A stretch of 64,000 nt of DNA from Marinobacter sp. BGYM27 (lineage in GTDB: Bacteria; Pseudomonadota; Gammaproteobacteria; Pseudomonadales; Oleiphilaceae): the NCBI GenBank assembly GCA_025153445.1, contig JANZNS010000001.1, positions 248,001 to 312,000 on the forward strand. Direction: 5' to 3'. The stretch's first letter is position 1; each line of letters starts with the position of its first letter. Below, one piece after another: positions 18,318 to 26,988 of the stretch. The notes under the pieces are model-generated. The model made no database searches. It was not told the DNA's origin and was given only the letters and a program-made list of their open reading frames with translations. Both the position numbers and the translations under genes were made by a program.

Positions 18318-19844
18318 ATGCCACAAGCCGTTGAGCCCGAAAGTTCAAAGATACTCACGTCCCTCAGAGGTAAACATGTCCTTATTACCGGCACTACCGG
18401 GTTTCTGGGGAAGGTCGTTCTGGAAAAACTGATTCGCACGGTGCCGGATATTGGCGGCATTCATCTCATGATTCGTGGTAACCGTCGTCATCCCAAGGCG
18501 CATGACCGTTTTATCAATGAGATTGCCTGCTCGTCAGTATTCGAGCGTCTCAAGCTTGATGACGCGGATGCATTTGACGCTTTTATTGAAAATAAAGTGC
18601 ATTGCGTTACGGGCGAGGTCACTGCCCCGCAGTTTGGTCTGACCCAGGCGCGGTTTGAGCAGCTGTCCGGTCAGATTGATGCCATCATTAATTCTGCTGC
18701 CAGTGTGAATTTCCGCGAGGAGCTGGATAAGGCGCTGGAGATTAACGCCTTGTGCCTGCGAAACATCGTCGCGCTGTCTGAAGCGGGGGGGAATCTTCCG
18801 GTGGTGCAGGTGTCGACCTGCTACGTCAACGGGATGAATGCAGGGCAGGCTCATGAAGATGTCGCGCGTCCCGCCAAAGGCGGCGTGACCCGTCACAAAG
18901 ATGGCTATTATGACGTTGATGAACTGATACCCGTACTGCAGGACAAAATTGCCGATGTTAAATCGCGGTACTCCGGCGCGAAGCTGGAGAAAAAGCTGGT
19001 TGAACTCGGCATTTGTGAAGCAAACCGGTACGGCTGGAGTGATACCTATACCTTTACCAAATGGATGGGGGAACAGCTTCTCAACAAAGGTCTCAAAGGC
19101 GCTCCGCTGACGATTCTGCGACCTTCCATTATCGAAAGTGCACTTGAAGAGCCGGCGCCGGGCTGGATCGAAGGGGTGAAGGTCGCAGATGCCATTATTC
19201 TCGCTTATGCTCGCGAAAAAGTAGCGGTCTTCCCCGGCAAACGCAGTGGTGTTATCGACGTGATTCCCGCGGATCTGGTCGCCAACAGCATTATCATGTC
19301 GCTGGCCGAGCTTTTTGTTGAGCCCATCCGCCACAGAATTTACCAGTGCTGCAGCGGCTCGGGTAATCCGATTACGTTGGGCGAGTTTATTGATCATTTG
19401 ATGACTGAGGCGAAAGAAAATCACGCTGCCTATGACCGGTTGTTCTATCGTCGGCCACGCAAGCCCTTTATCGCAGTGGGTCGCCGGCTGTTCGATACAG
19501 TGATGGGAGGCGTAAGGCTACCCCTGAGCGTGCTGGATCGGGCAATGAAAATTGCCGGTAGCGATCGCGAACTCAAAGTGCTGCGCAACATCGATACCAC
19601 AATGTCGCTGGCTACGATTTTCGGTTTTTACACAGCGCCGGATTACATCTTCCACAATGACAGGTTGCTCGATCTGGCAGAGCGAATGGGGCCGGAGGAC
19701 AAGCTTCTGTTTCCGGTCGATGCACGACAGATTGACTGGCCGATCTATCTCAGAAAAATCCACATGGCGGGTCTGAACAAGTATGCGCTGAGTGAGCGAA
19801 AGCTCTACCGGCTCAAAACCCGCAAAGAGCGTCAGGCTGCCTGA
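18318..19844 (+). CDS. Fatty acyl-CoA reductase (alcohol-forming)
   Basis: Reduces fatty acyl-CoA with NADPH to fatty aldehyde or alcohol, a step toward wax esters in marine hydrocarbon bacteria. From the ATG at 18318 (GAAGGAG seven bases upstream) the protein has 508 residues, the length of Marinobacter FAR. The Rossmann motif TGTTGFLG is at 24-31 and the SDR-type catalytic YTFTK at 244-248. The C-terminal third is the sterile-alpha-like FAR domain. An in-frame ATG at 18252 would add 22 residues without family support. No wax ester synthase is in the window. A strong terminator follows the stop. Confidence 0.9.
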   Translation: MPQAVEPESSKILTSLRGKHVLITGTTGFLGKVVLEKLIRTVPDIGGIHLMIRGNRRHPKAHDRFINEIACSSVFERLKLDDADAFDAFIENKVHCVTGEVTAPQFGLTQARFEQLSGQIDAIINSAASVNFREELDKALEINALCLRNIVALSEAGGNLPVVQVSTCYVNGMNAGQAHEDVARPAKGGVTRHKDGYYDVDELIPVLQDKIADVKSRYSGAKLEKKLVELGICEANRYGWSDTYTFTKWMGEQLLNKGLKGAPLTILRPSIIESALEEPAPGWIEGVKVADAIILAYAREKVAVFPGKRSGVIDVIPADLVANSIIMSLAELFVEPIRHRIYQCCSGSGNPITLGEFIDHLMTEAKENHAAYDRLFYRRPRKPFIAVGRRLFDTVMGGVRLPLSVLDRAMKIAGSDRELKVLRNIDTTMSLATIFGFYTAPDYIFHNDRLLDLAERMGPEDKLLFPVDARQIDWPIYLRKIHMAGLNKYALSERKLYRLKTRKERQAA

Positions 19845-19854
19845 TGTTCCAGGG

Positions 19855-19890
19855 ACTGCCCGGTTTTCAACGGCCGGGCAGTGCTTTTTT
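19855..19890 (+). terminator. Rho-independent terminator after FAR
   Basis: Stem ACTGCCCGG (19855-19863) / CCGGGCAGT (19874-19882), perfect 9 bp, followed by GC and six T residues at 19885-19890. Confidence 0.9.
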
Positions 19891-20050
19891 GGTTTTCTGC
19901 CCCTCTATTCTCCATTTCCTTCAAGTCATTCCCTCTGGTTGAGCTTCCTTCTGGATCCGCTAAGCTTTTTAAAGCACGTTTTATGTGTTGAGGTAGTGCA
20001 GAACAGGGCGTGTTCATCCGTTTTGTGCTGACCCGGGACAATAATAGGAC

Positions 20051-20061
20051 ATTAGTCTAAT
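20051..20061. promoter_or_regulatory. Palindrome upstream of acs, candidate regulator site
   Basis: Perfect palindrome ATTAG-T-CTAAT, 203 bases before the acs ATG. The CrbR/ErdR-like regulator encoded downstream of acs is a candidate ligand, purely by context. Confidence 0.3.
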
Positions 20062-20263
20062 TCAACAGGGCGGTTGTGCCGTGGTGAACTGTCAGCATAT
20101 TGATGATGCCGGCTGTCCAGAATAAGAGAGGCAGTTAGGGTCGCCCCGAATTCGAACCTCTGAACGCCAGAAATCAGTTCTGACATACGACCTCGCACAG
20201 GTTTAGCAGTGGGTTCACTGATTCCAATAACGAAAATAAATCCACGAAATCGAGGGGAGCACT

Positions 20264-22210
20264 ATGACACAACCACATGTGTATCCGGTGACGGAATCCT
20301 TTAAAAAACGGACACTTGTAGATAAGGCCAAGTACGAGGCCATGTACAAGCAATCAGTCGACGATCCAGAAGCCTTCTGGGGTGAGCATGGCAAACGCCT
20401 CGACTGGATCAAGCCGTACACCAAGGTGAAAAACACCACGTACGACTACGATAACCTCTCGATCAAGTGGTTCGAGGACGGCGAACTGAACGTTGCCGCC
20501 AACTGCCTTGACCGTCATCTCGAAACCCGGGGTGACCAGACGGCCATCATTTTTGAAGGCGATGAGCCGGGCAATTCCCGCCATGTTTCCTACCGCGAGT
20601 TGCACGCCGAAACCTCCAAGTTTGCCAATGTGCTCAAGACACTGGGTGTGAGCAAAGGCGACGTCGTGACTATTTACATGCCAATGATTGTCGAGACAGC
20701 GGTCGCGATGCTGGCGTGTGCCCGGATCGGTGCTATCCATTCGGTCGTATTCGGTGGCTTTTCGCCCGAAGCGTTGGGTGCCCGGATCGAAAACGGCAAA
20801 TCACGATTTGTTGTAACCGCGGATGAGGGGGTTCGTGGAGGGCGCACGATTCCATTGAAAAAGAACGTGGATCAGGCGTTGACCAGGGAAAAGGGCGCTG
20901 ACGTTGAGCGTGTTATCGTGGTTACCCGCACAGGGGGCGATGTGCCCTGGGACGAAAGCCGGGACGCGCGCTACGAAGATCTGATGGCATCTGCATCGGC
21001 TGAATGCCCGCCGGAACCTATGAATGCGGAAGATCCGCTGTTCATGCTGTATACCTCGGGTTCGACAGGTGCGCCCAAGGGCGTTCTGCATACCTCCGGT
21101 GGTTACCTGACTTACGTGGCCATGACGCACGAGTATGTGTTCGACTATCAGGATGGCGATGTTTACTGGTGTACGGCCGACTTTGGCTGGATCACCGGTC
21201 ACAGCTATATCCTTTATGGGCCGCTGGCAAACGGCGCCGTTACTGTGTTGTTTGAAGGGGTGCCGAATTATCCGGATTCCTCGCGGATGGGGCAGGTTGT
21301 CGATAAGCACAAAGTGAACGTGCTTTACACCGCGCCTACCGCGATTAGGGCACTTATGGCCGAGGGCGAATCCTGCATGGCGAGCACCCAGCGCAGCAGT
21401 CTGCACTTGCTGGGGTCGGTGGGTGAGCCTATCAACCCTGAAGCCTGGGAGTGGTACTACCGGGTTGTTGGCAATTCAAAATGCCCGGTTGTGGATACCT
21501 GGTGGCAAACTGAAACCGGCGGCATTCTGATTTCGCCGCTACCGGGTGCAACGGATCTCAAGCCCGGCTCGGCAACCCTGCCGTTCTTCGGTGTTCAACC
21601 TGCTGTGGTGGACAACGACGGCAATATTCTCGAAGGCGCAACCGAGGGTAATCTGGTGATTCTGGATAGCTGGCCAGGCCAGATGCGCACTATCTTTGGC
21701 GACCACGAAAGATTCCGCCAGACCTACTTCAGCACTTATCCCGGACGCTATTTTACCGGCGATGGTGTGCGTAGGGATGAAGACGGTTACTACTGGATAA
21801 CCGGACGTGTGGACGATGTGCTGAACGTGTCCGGCCACCGGTTGGGTACGGCTGAAGTGGAAAGCGCGCTGGTTGCCCATGACAAGGTTGCCGAGGCTGC
21901 TGTGGTGGGCTATCCCCACGACATCAAGGGGCAGGGCATTTATGTCTACGTCACCCTGATGCAGGGCGAATCGCCATCGGATGAGCTCAAGAAAGAGCTG
22001 GTCCAGTGGGTGCGAAAGGAAATTGGCCCGATTGCTTCGCCGGATGTGATCCAGTGGGCGCCGGGACTACCGAAAACCCGCTCAGGTAAAATCATGCGCC
22101 GCATTTTGCGCAAGATTGCCGCCAACGAACACGACCAGTTGGGCGATACCTCCACTCTTGCCGACCCGGGCGTAGTGGACGATTTGATCTCCCAGCGCGA
22201 GTTCAAGTAG
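20264..22210 (+). CDS. acs: Acetyl-CoA synthetase
   Basis: AMP-forming enzyme converting acetate, ATP and CoA to acetyl-CoA via acetyl-adenylate. The 648-residue length is typical. The adenylation motif [14 protein letters not shown] (about residues 261-274), DTWWQTETG and the C-terminal [13 protein letters not shown] are all present; the lysine in the last motif is the residue whose acetylation silences Acs in other bacteria. GAGGGGAG precedes the start by about six bases. It has its own terminator and is followed by a CrbR/ErdR-like response regulator. Confidence 0.97.
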   Translation: MTQPHVYPVTESFKKRTLVDKAKYEAMYKQSVDDPEAFWGEHGKRLDWIKPYTKVKNTTYDYDNLSIKWFEDGELNVAANCLDRHLETRGDQTAIIFEGDEPGNSRHVSYRELHAETSKFANVLKTLGVSKGDVVTIYMPMIVETAVAMLACARIGAIHSVVFGGFSPEALGARIENGKSRFVVTADEGVRGGRTIPLKKNVDQALTREKGADVERVIVVTRTGGDVPWDESRDARYEDLMASASAECPPEPMNAEDPLFMLYTSGSTGAPKGVLHTSGGYLTYVAMTHEYVFDYQDGDVYWCTADFGWITGHSYILYGPLANGAVTVLFEGVPNYPDSSRMGQVVDKHKVNVLYTAPTAIRALMAEGESCMASTQRSSLHLLGSVGEPINPEAWEWYYRVVGNSKCPVVDTWWQTETGGILISPLPGATDLKPGSATLPFFGVQPAVVDNDGNILEGATEGNLVILDSWPGQMRTIFGDHERFRQTYFSTYPGRYFTGDGVRRDEDGYYWITGRVDDVLNVSGHRLGTAEVESALVAHDKVAEAAVVGYPHDIKGQGIYVYVTLMQGESPSDELKKELVQWVRKEIGPIASPDVIQWAPGLPKTRSGKIMRRILRKIAANEHDQLGDTSTLADPGVVDDLISQREFK

Positions 22211-22288
22211 ATCGCCAGGTAAAAGCACGGCAGCCTACGTGATGCAGGGCTGCTGTTAACGAGCTAACTGGCGACAGGATTAAACCGA

Positions 22289-22324
22289 GCCAGCGGCTGC
22301 GTAAAACGCGGTTCGCTGGCTTTT
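22289..22324 (+). terminator. Rho-independent terminator after acs
   Basis: Stem GCCAGCG (22289-22295) / CGCTGGC (22314-22320) with an inner GCG/CGC pair, followed by TTTT. Confidence 0.82.
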
Positions 22325-22428
22325 CTATTGTGCATGCTATCCTTGTAACAGGATTCTGCAGATCATCGGTGGTATGTCAGTGACTGGCCGCTGTCGATGA
22401 TTACACTTTATGGAGGACACTGCGCCAG

Positions 22429-23094
22429 ATGGTTCAGCAAATTATCATTGCCGATGATCACCCGCTCTTCAGGGCTGCCTTGCGCCAGGCTGTTTCAGAA
22501 GCGGTTCCCGATGCCCAGATGATCGAAGTCGACAGCATTAAAACCCTGCAGGCCTCTATCGTGGAGCATCCTGATGCCGATCTGGTTTTGCTGGATCTCA
22601 ACATGCCGGGCGCGCATGGTTTTTCAGGGCTGGTGTTTATGCGCGGGCAGTATCCGGGGTTACCGGTAGTGGTGGTGTCCGGTTCTGAGGAACTGCAGGT
22701 GATGCGTCGTTCTATCGACTATGGTGCTTCCGGTTTCATTCCAAAATCAGCACCGTTGCCCACTATCACCGCGGCGATACAGGATGTGCTTGATGGCGAG
22801 GTCTGGCTGCCGCCCGGTGTCGCTGACAAGATTGATCGTATGCATGCCGATGTTACGGATTTCTCGGACAAGCTGGCATCCCTTACGCCACAACAGTTCC
22901 GGGTGCTGGGTATGCTGGCGGAAGGTTTGCTCAACAAGCAGATTGCCTACGACCTTGATGTCTCCGAAGCCACGGTGAAAGCCCATATAACTGCGGTATT
23001 CCGTAAGCTGGGAGTGCGTAATCGCACCCAGGCCGTGATCGCGATACAGCAGATGGAAATCGACCCCTCTGATACCTCCCTTTCAGGCTCTTGA
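22429..23094 (+). CDS. LuxR-family response regulator, CrbR/ErdR-like
   Basis: A 221-residue NarL/FixJ-type regulator. The REC domain (about 1-125) has D-D at IIADDHPLF, phospho-acceptor in LVLLDLNMPGAHG and the conserved lysine in GFIPKSAPL. The C-terminal LuxR helix-turn-helix (about 148-210) reads LTPQQFRVLGMLAEGLLNKQ then VSEATVKAHITAVFRKLGV. It resembles CrbR/ErdR, which with sensor CrbS/MxtR activates acs in Vibrio and Pseudomonas; its location right after acs agrees. No CrbS-type sensor gene is in the window. GGAGG lies 11 bases before the ATG, a slightly long spacing. Confidence 0.85.
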   Translation: MVQQIIIADDHPLFRAALRQAVSEAVPDAQMIEVDSIKTLQASIVEHPDADLVLLDLNMPGAHGFSGLVFMRGQYPGLPVVVVSGSEELQVMRRSIDYGASGFIPKSAPLPTITAAIQDVLDGEVWLPPGVADKIDRMHADVTDFSDKLASLTPQQFRVLGMLAEGLLNKQIAYDLDVSEATVKAHITAVFRKLGVRNRTQAVIAIQQMEIDPSDTSLSGS

Positions 23095-23140
23095 TTCTGG
23101 CCCGGTAACGGGCAGGTTCCAGTGAAGCCACTCTTTTATG

Positions 23141-23165
23141 CGCCGTCCCTTGTGGGCGGCGTTTT
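23141..23165 (+). terminator. Rho-independent terminator after response regulator
   Basis: CGCCG-T-CCC (23141-23149) pairs with GGGCGGCG (23154-23161) with one bulged T, loop TTGT, followed by TTTT. Confidence 0.75.
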
Positions 23166-23331
23166 GCGTTAGAGCCTGGCGCCAGCTAAACGCTCATCTT
23201 GTTTTGATACTGGAATAAATGCACGCCTGTACACCAATAGGTGAAGTCTCTTATGACCTTCCGAAACCTGTGCCAATACAGGATATAAGGGAATCGCGTG
23301 AGAGTTTCTTATTAATTTAAAGAAAATGTCA

Positions 23332-23360
23332 TTGATCTGTTTTCGTTCATTCTGTAGATT
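23332..23360 (+). promoter_or_regulatory. Candidate sigma-70 promoter of desaturase
   Basis: TTGATC (23332-23337), 17-base spacer, TAGATT (23355-23360). Four of six bases match consensus in each box; a start about seven bases on would give a leader of about 30 bases. Confidence 0.42.
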
Positions 23361-23397
23361 CAGCGTACAAATGTAAGCTTAAATTCAGGAGTGTTCG

Positions 23398-24504
23398 ATG
23401 AACGCGGCTGTAAAACCCGAATCAATACGCCAACCGATGTTTGGCGAACAGGATGAGCGTGCGCTGCGCGATCAGATGCGCAAGGATTTGCCGGCGGATA
23501 CGTTTCAAACCCAGCGCTGGCGAGTAATCTGGTTCCTGCCGTTGCAACTGGTAATCTGGGGCGGCATCGCGACCATTTTGCTTGCGGGCCTGCCCTGGTA
23601 TGCCAATCTCGCATTGGGTCTGTTGGTGGGCCATACCGTAGGATCTCAGGCACTGCTCGCTCACGAGGTGTTGCACGGTGCGATGGGTATGAGTCGTCGC
23701 TGGCAGAATTTCTTCGGTTGGTTGGGTTTCGGTCCGATGGTTGCGCCGCCGGAGTTCTGGCGCAAATGGCATAACTCGGTGCATCATGCCCATACCAATA
23801 TGGGGGATGCCGATCCGGACAGCTTTGGCACCATGCGTCGCTATCGTGTCGATCCCAAACAAAAGCGGTTCACCAAGCTCGCTCCGGGGTCTCGCACCTG
23901 GTACAGCTACCTGTTCCTGACGTATTCGTTCACCTTCCATGCGCAATTGGTGCTTTGGAAGCAGGCGAAGCGTCGCAAGCAATTCCGTGGTTTCAATCGC
24001 CGCAAGGCTATTATCCAGTCGTTGCTTTGTATTGGGGGATGGCTGACGCTTGCCGTTGTGTCCGGCCCTCTGGCGGTGTTTACCGTGGTGATACCTTTTA
24101 TGGTGGCGAATGCGCTGGGGCAGGGCTACATCCTGACCAATCACTTCCTGCGGCCCCAGACCGCAACCAACAACCCGCTGGATAATTCCATGAGTGTGCG
24201 TACGTTGCCGGTTCTGGATCGTTTGCACTTTCGGTTCAGTCATCATGTGGAGCATCATTTCTTTCCGAAGCTGGCGTCAAACAAGGCGCCGCGGTTGCGG
24301 GAATGGTTGGAGACTCACTACCCCGAGCGCTATGTTTGCCCGACTCACTGGGAGGCGATCCGGTTGCTCTATTCCACTCCGCGGGTATACGCCTCGGCCA
24401 CGGAGCTGGGTGATCCTAACCATCCTGACCGGACCTTCGATTTGCTGCCGTTGCAGGGGAAAATGAACGTGACAGGGCGAAAGGCTGGGCTGCGCCCGAT
24501 CTAG
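23398..24504 (+). CDS. Fatty acid desaturase
   Basis: Membrane di-iron desaturase of 368 residues that introduces a double bond into acyl chains, likely of lipids. The three histidine boxes are intact: HEVLH (89-93), HNSVHHAH (125-132) and HHVEHH (282-287). Hydrophobic segments at about 43-80 and 205-245 fit two membrane hairpins. It resembles acyl-lipid desaturases rather than acyl-ACP enzymes; regiospecificity cannot be read. AGGAG lies six bases before the ATG. The stop overlaps that of the opposing TSUP gene by four bases. Confidence 0.9.
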   Translation: MNAAVKPESIRQPMFGEQDERALRDQMRKDLPADTFQTQRWRVIWFLPLQLVIWGGIATILLAGLPWYANLALGLLVGHTVGSQALLAHEVLHGAMGMSRRWQNFFGWLGFGPMVAPPEFWRKWHNSVHHAHTNMGDADPDSFGTMRRYRVDPKQKRFTKLAPGSRTWYSYLFLTYSFTFHAQLVLWKQAKRRKQFRGFNRRKAIIQSLLCIGGWLTLAVVSGPLAVFTVVIPFMVANALGQGYILTNHFLRPQTATNNPLDNSMSVRTLPVLDRLHFRFSHHVEHHFFPKLASNKAPRLREWLETHYPERYVCPTHWEAIRLLYSTPRVYASATELGDPNHPDRTFDLLPLQGKMNVTGRKAGLRPI

Positions 24505-25229
24505 CCCAGAAAACCCCGGGCCAGAGCGCCTGCGCCTGCCAAGGCCGCAATCACCAGGATTAGGGGGCGCATGGCCTCAAATGGCAGACGCCGAACCAGC
24601 AGCGCTGAGAGCAGAAAGCCGATCAGCACGCCGGGAAAGGTGACGGCAAACAATGTAAGTTCCAGCATGCCGATCTGGCCGGCAAATATGAGCGCCACGA
24701 TACTCGCGCAGCTGGAAAACAGGAAAAATGCTGACATATTGGCCCGCACCAGCGGGCCTTTTTCGTTCTGGTAAATCAGGGCGATGGGCGGGCCGCCGAC
24801 GGCGACAAGAGTGCCCATGTAGCCGCTTGCGGCGCCGGCTATCACGCTGTTGCGGGGTGTCAGTTTTGGCCGGATTCCGGCAACACTCAATATGACGCCG
24901 AAAATGATAAGGGCGCCAAAAACGATGTCAAAGGCCCCGCTGGTGATCACCAGAAACGTGGCGCCGGCAAGCGTAGTGCCGACAACATTGCCGCCGATAG
25001 CGAATTTGACTTCCCGGAAGCTGATGCCCGCGCGGTTGCGGGCGAGCATCATTACGGTCAGCACGATGGCATTCAGCACGAGAGTGCCCGGTATAAACAG
25101 CGGGCTGATCAGGAACAGCAGGGGCGCTGACAGCGTGCCGATGCCATACCCTGCCACGCCCTGCAGGCTGGCGCCCAGTAGCAGAAAAAAATTGGCGAGT
25201 AATATGTCGGTAAGGGTGAGGGTGTCCAC
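24501..25229 (-). CDS. TSUP family (TauE/SafE) membrane transporter
   Basis: A 242-residue inner-membrane protein with about eight hydrophobic segments. The TauE/SafE pattern is visible as two related halves: GASLQGVAGYGIG near residue 20 and GAASGYMGTLVAVGGPPIAL about residues 130-150. Family members export sulfite, sulfoacetate or other organic anions; the substrate here is unknown. It ends in a four-base tail-to-tail overlap with the desaturase gene and begins two bases after the end of the DUF1439 lipoprotein gene, so both minus-strand genes probably share a transcript. Confidence 0.85.
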   Translation of the reverse strand: MDTLTLTDILLANFFLLLGASLQGVAGYGIGTLSAPLLFLISPLFIPGTLVLNAIVLTVMMLARNRAGISFREVKFAIGGNVVGTTLAGATFLVITSGAFDIVFGALIIFGVILSVAGIRPKLTPRNSVIAGAASGYMGTLVAVGGPPIALIYQNEKGPLVRANMSAFFLFSSCASIVALIFAGQIGMLELTLFAVTFPGVLIGFLLSALLVRRLPFEAMRPLILVIAALAGAGALARGFLG

Positions 25230-25231
25230 GC

Positions 25232-25807
25232 CTATTTTGCCGGTACCAGAATCAGCTTGCCGGAACCCACCTTCACATCGACTGGCGCCATGCCAAACAG
25301 ACGCTGGCCGAGGTCATTCTCGTCCAGTCGGTAGACAGGGACGGTTTCAAGCCACTGGGCAACCAGTCGCATCACGTTGTCGGTGACGGGTTTGAGATCA
25401 CCGCTGAAATATGGAGAGTCGATACGGCTATCGAGCAGTTTCAGCCGCCGAATGAAGACGGCCTTTTGCTCGCGGTCGTAGATCGGCACACCCTCTACCT
25501 TGAGGGCAAGATCAACCGGCAGCTTGGCCATGAACGCGTTGACAGCGACTTGTCCCTGAATGTCTAGCACGGCGACTTCGCGACCGTCCGGGCCTAGTGT
25601 GATATCGGCCTCCGAGAGTGACACGCTGATCGGGGATCCGGCTTTGAGTTGCGAGCGATCAAAGTCAGCAACGGCATTCTGGAGATAGCCCTCAAGGGTG
25701 CTTTCGCTGACAGAATAGGGAGACAGCGCGGCACAACCTGAAAGTGCCAGTAGTGCAGCACCAAGCAGCACTGCTTTGAGCCGGATAACCGTTGATCGGT
25801 ATGACAT
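25232..25807 (-). CDS. DUF1439 lipoprotein
   Basis: A 191-residue envelope lipoprotein. The signal peptide (about residues 1-24) ends in a lipobox LSGC, with the acylated cysteine at about position 25. The mature part matches the DUF1439 family (YceB-like), a predicted beta-rich lipid-binding fold, by its pattern around VDLALKVEGVPIYDREQKAVFIRRL (split by me for length) and regular alternation of hydrophobic residues. Function is not established for the family. It is followed after two bases by the TSUP transporter gene. Confidence 0.82.
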   Translation of the reverse strand: MSYRSTVIRLKAVLLGAALLALSGCAALSPYSVSESTLEGYLQNAVADFDRSQLKAGSPISVSLSEADITLGPDGREVAVLDIQGQVAVNAFMAKLPVDLALKVEGVPIYDREQKAVFIRRLKLLDSRIDSPYFSGDLKPVTDNVMRLVAQWLETVPVYRLDENDLGQRLFGMAPVDVKVGSGKLILVPAK

Positions 25808-26047
25808 TCAATGAACTCCTGAAAAACTATCGGGCGATATTCGCGCCACCTGCAGGTCTGGTGACGGGGTGCGAGCGTAAAATGAATAGCCACTGACAAC
25901 ACGTCAGTGCAGGCGGGGTATCGAAAATCCATACAGACATGCATGATAAGCTCATGTTATTCCGCATGCTGCGCCACCGTAACTTATCCTGCCCGATGCG
26001 CAGAGGTCGCGCAAGGCGGATGAAATTCAGTGTTTTGAGGGTGTTGT

Positions 26048-26650
26048 ATGCTCAATGCGGTTCCCGGAATTGCCCGGCGTTTTGAAGCGGTAGCGTTTGA
26101 TCTGGATGGAACCCTGGTGGATTCCGCTCTGGATTTTGCTGCCATTCGGCGTGAAATCGGCTGCCCTTCCGGTCTCGGGTTGCTCGAGTTCATTGCGTCG
26201 TTGCAGGACGCGGAGGCCGAAGCGGAGGCACATGCGATCGTTCACCGGTTTGAAATGGTCGGTGCTGCGTCTGCCCGCTGGATGCCGGGGGCAAGGGAGT
26301 TGCTGCAGATCCTGAGAGAGCGTTCGGTGCCAGTTGCGATTTTGACGCGCAACAGCCGTCATGCGGTAGAGGAAACAGACAGGGTACTGGGGTTGGGGAT
26401 CGATTTGGTGGTGACCCGGGAAGACGGACCACCGAAACCGGATCCCGCTGGGCTCCTGAGTATCGCGAGCAAGCTGGATGTGGCGCCGGACAAAATGACC
26501 TACGTGGGGGATTTTGTTGATGATCTGACGGCTGCCAAGGGAGCGGGCATGCTGGCGGGTCTTTACCGGAATGCCAAAAACGAGCGCTACGCGGATCAGG
26601 CAGATTATGTGATTCATCACTTTGACGAGCTGCGTCTGCTTTGGGACTAG
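26048..26650 (+). CDS. HAD-superfamily hydrolase
   Basis: A 200-residue phosphatase-like protein. HAD motif I FDLDGTLVDS is at about residues 17-26, motif II is in AILTRNSR, motif III at KPDP, and motif IV VGDFVDDL near residue 156. The short helical cap between motifs I and II is type C1. It resembles phosphoglycolate phosphatase-like enzymes but the substrate cannot be assigned. It is a single gene, convergent with the CPXCG gene, with a weak hairpin between them. Confidence 0.85.
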   Translation: MLNAVPGIARRFEAVAFDLDGTLVDSALDFAAIRREIGCPSGLGLLEFIASLQDAEAEAEAHAIVHRFEMVGAASARWMPGARELLQILRERSVPVAILTRNSRHAVEETDRVLGLGIDLVVTREDGPPKPDPAGLLSIASKLDVAPDKMTYVGDFVDDLTAAKGAGMLAGLYRNAKNERYADQADYVIHHFDELRLLWD

Positions 26651-26654
26651 AATG

Positions 26655-26673
26655 GGCTCAAGGGTGAGCTTTT
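26655..26673 (+). terminator. Weak hairpin terminator after HAD gene
   Basis: GCTCA (26656-26660), loop AGGG, TGAGC (26665-26669), then TTTT. Only five base pairs. Confidence 0.45.
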
Positions 26674-26695
26674 ACTCAGGACAGATGTTTAGCGG

Positions 26696-26881
26696 TTACT
26701 CATTCTCTGCATGAGCGCTGACGCTGAGTTCGCCCGAATCTTCGAAAACGACGTGAATGAGAATGGGCTGGCAGCAGACCTGGCAGTCTTCCACGTAGCT
26801 CTGTTCCCGTACTGACGGGTCAACACTGATACCCAGCATCTCCCAGCAATAGGGGCACTGGATGTTGGCAGGCTCGAGCAT
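26696..26881 (-). CDS. CPXCG-motif cysteine-rich protein
   Basis: A 61-residue protein of the small CPXCG family, probably binding one zinc through CPYC (C9, C12) and the C33/C36/C37 cluster. The C-terminal half is acidic. The frame is open to 27013, but the ATG at 26881 gives the family start (MLEPANIQCPYC) and has GGAG upstream, whereas the longer form lacks both. It lies downstream of, and codirectional with, the aminotransferase gene (107-base gap). Its role is not established. Confidence 0.82.
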   Translation of the reverse strand: MLEPANIQCPYCWEMLGISVDPSVREQSYVEDCQVCCQPILIHVVFEDSGELSVSAHAENE

Positions 26882-26988
26882 TATGGCTTCTCCGCCCGGG
26901 TCGGTGACGGGGTGCGCGGCCGAACTTGCCCGCACCCCTTTTACTATCACGCGTGATTCCGTATTCCTGAATTTTCGGATTATCCTTT

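Larger units (their letters stand above)
19845..20263. other. Intergenic region between FAR and acs
   Basis: No gene seen. It holds the FAR terminator (19855-19890), an 11-base palindrome ATTAGTCTAAT (20051-20061) and the acs ribosome-binding site GAGGGGAG just before 20264. The rest shows no recognised structure. Confidence 0.6.
23095..23397. other. Intergenic region before desaturase
   Basis: No gene seen. It contains the regulator's terminator (23141-23165), an AT-rich stretch, a plausible sigma-70 promoter (23332-23360) and the ribosome-binding site AGGAG just before 23398. Confidence 0.6.

Noticed and set aside
18534..19424. Long open frame on the minus strand inside the FAR gene
   Set aside because: It is antisense to a well-supported gene with conserved motifs and its translation shows no domain features.
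20137..20185. A GAATTCGAACCTC stretch resembling a reverse-strand tRNA T-arm
   Set aside because: The flanking bases do not form the T-stem, and no acceptor or anticodon stem is found nearby.
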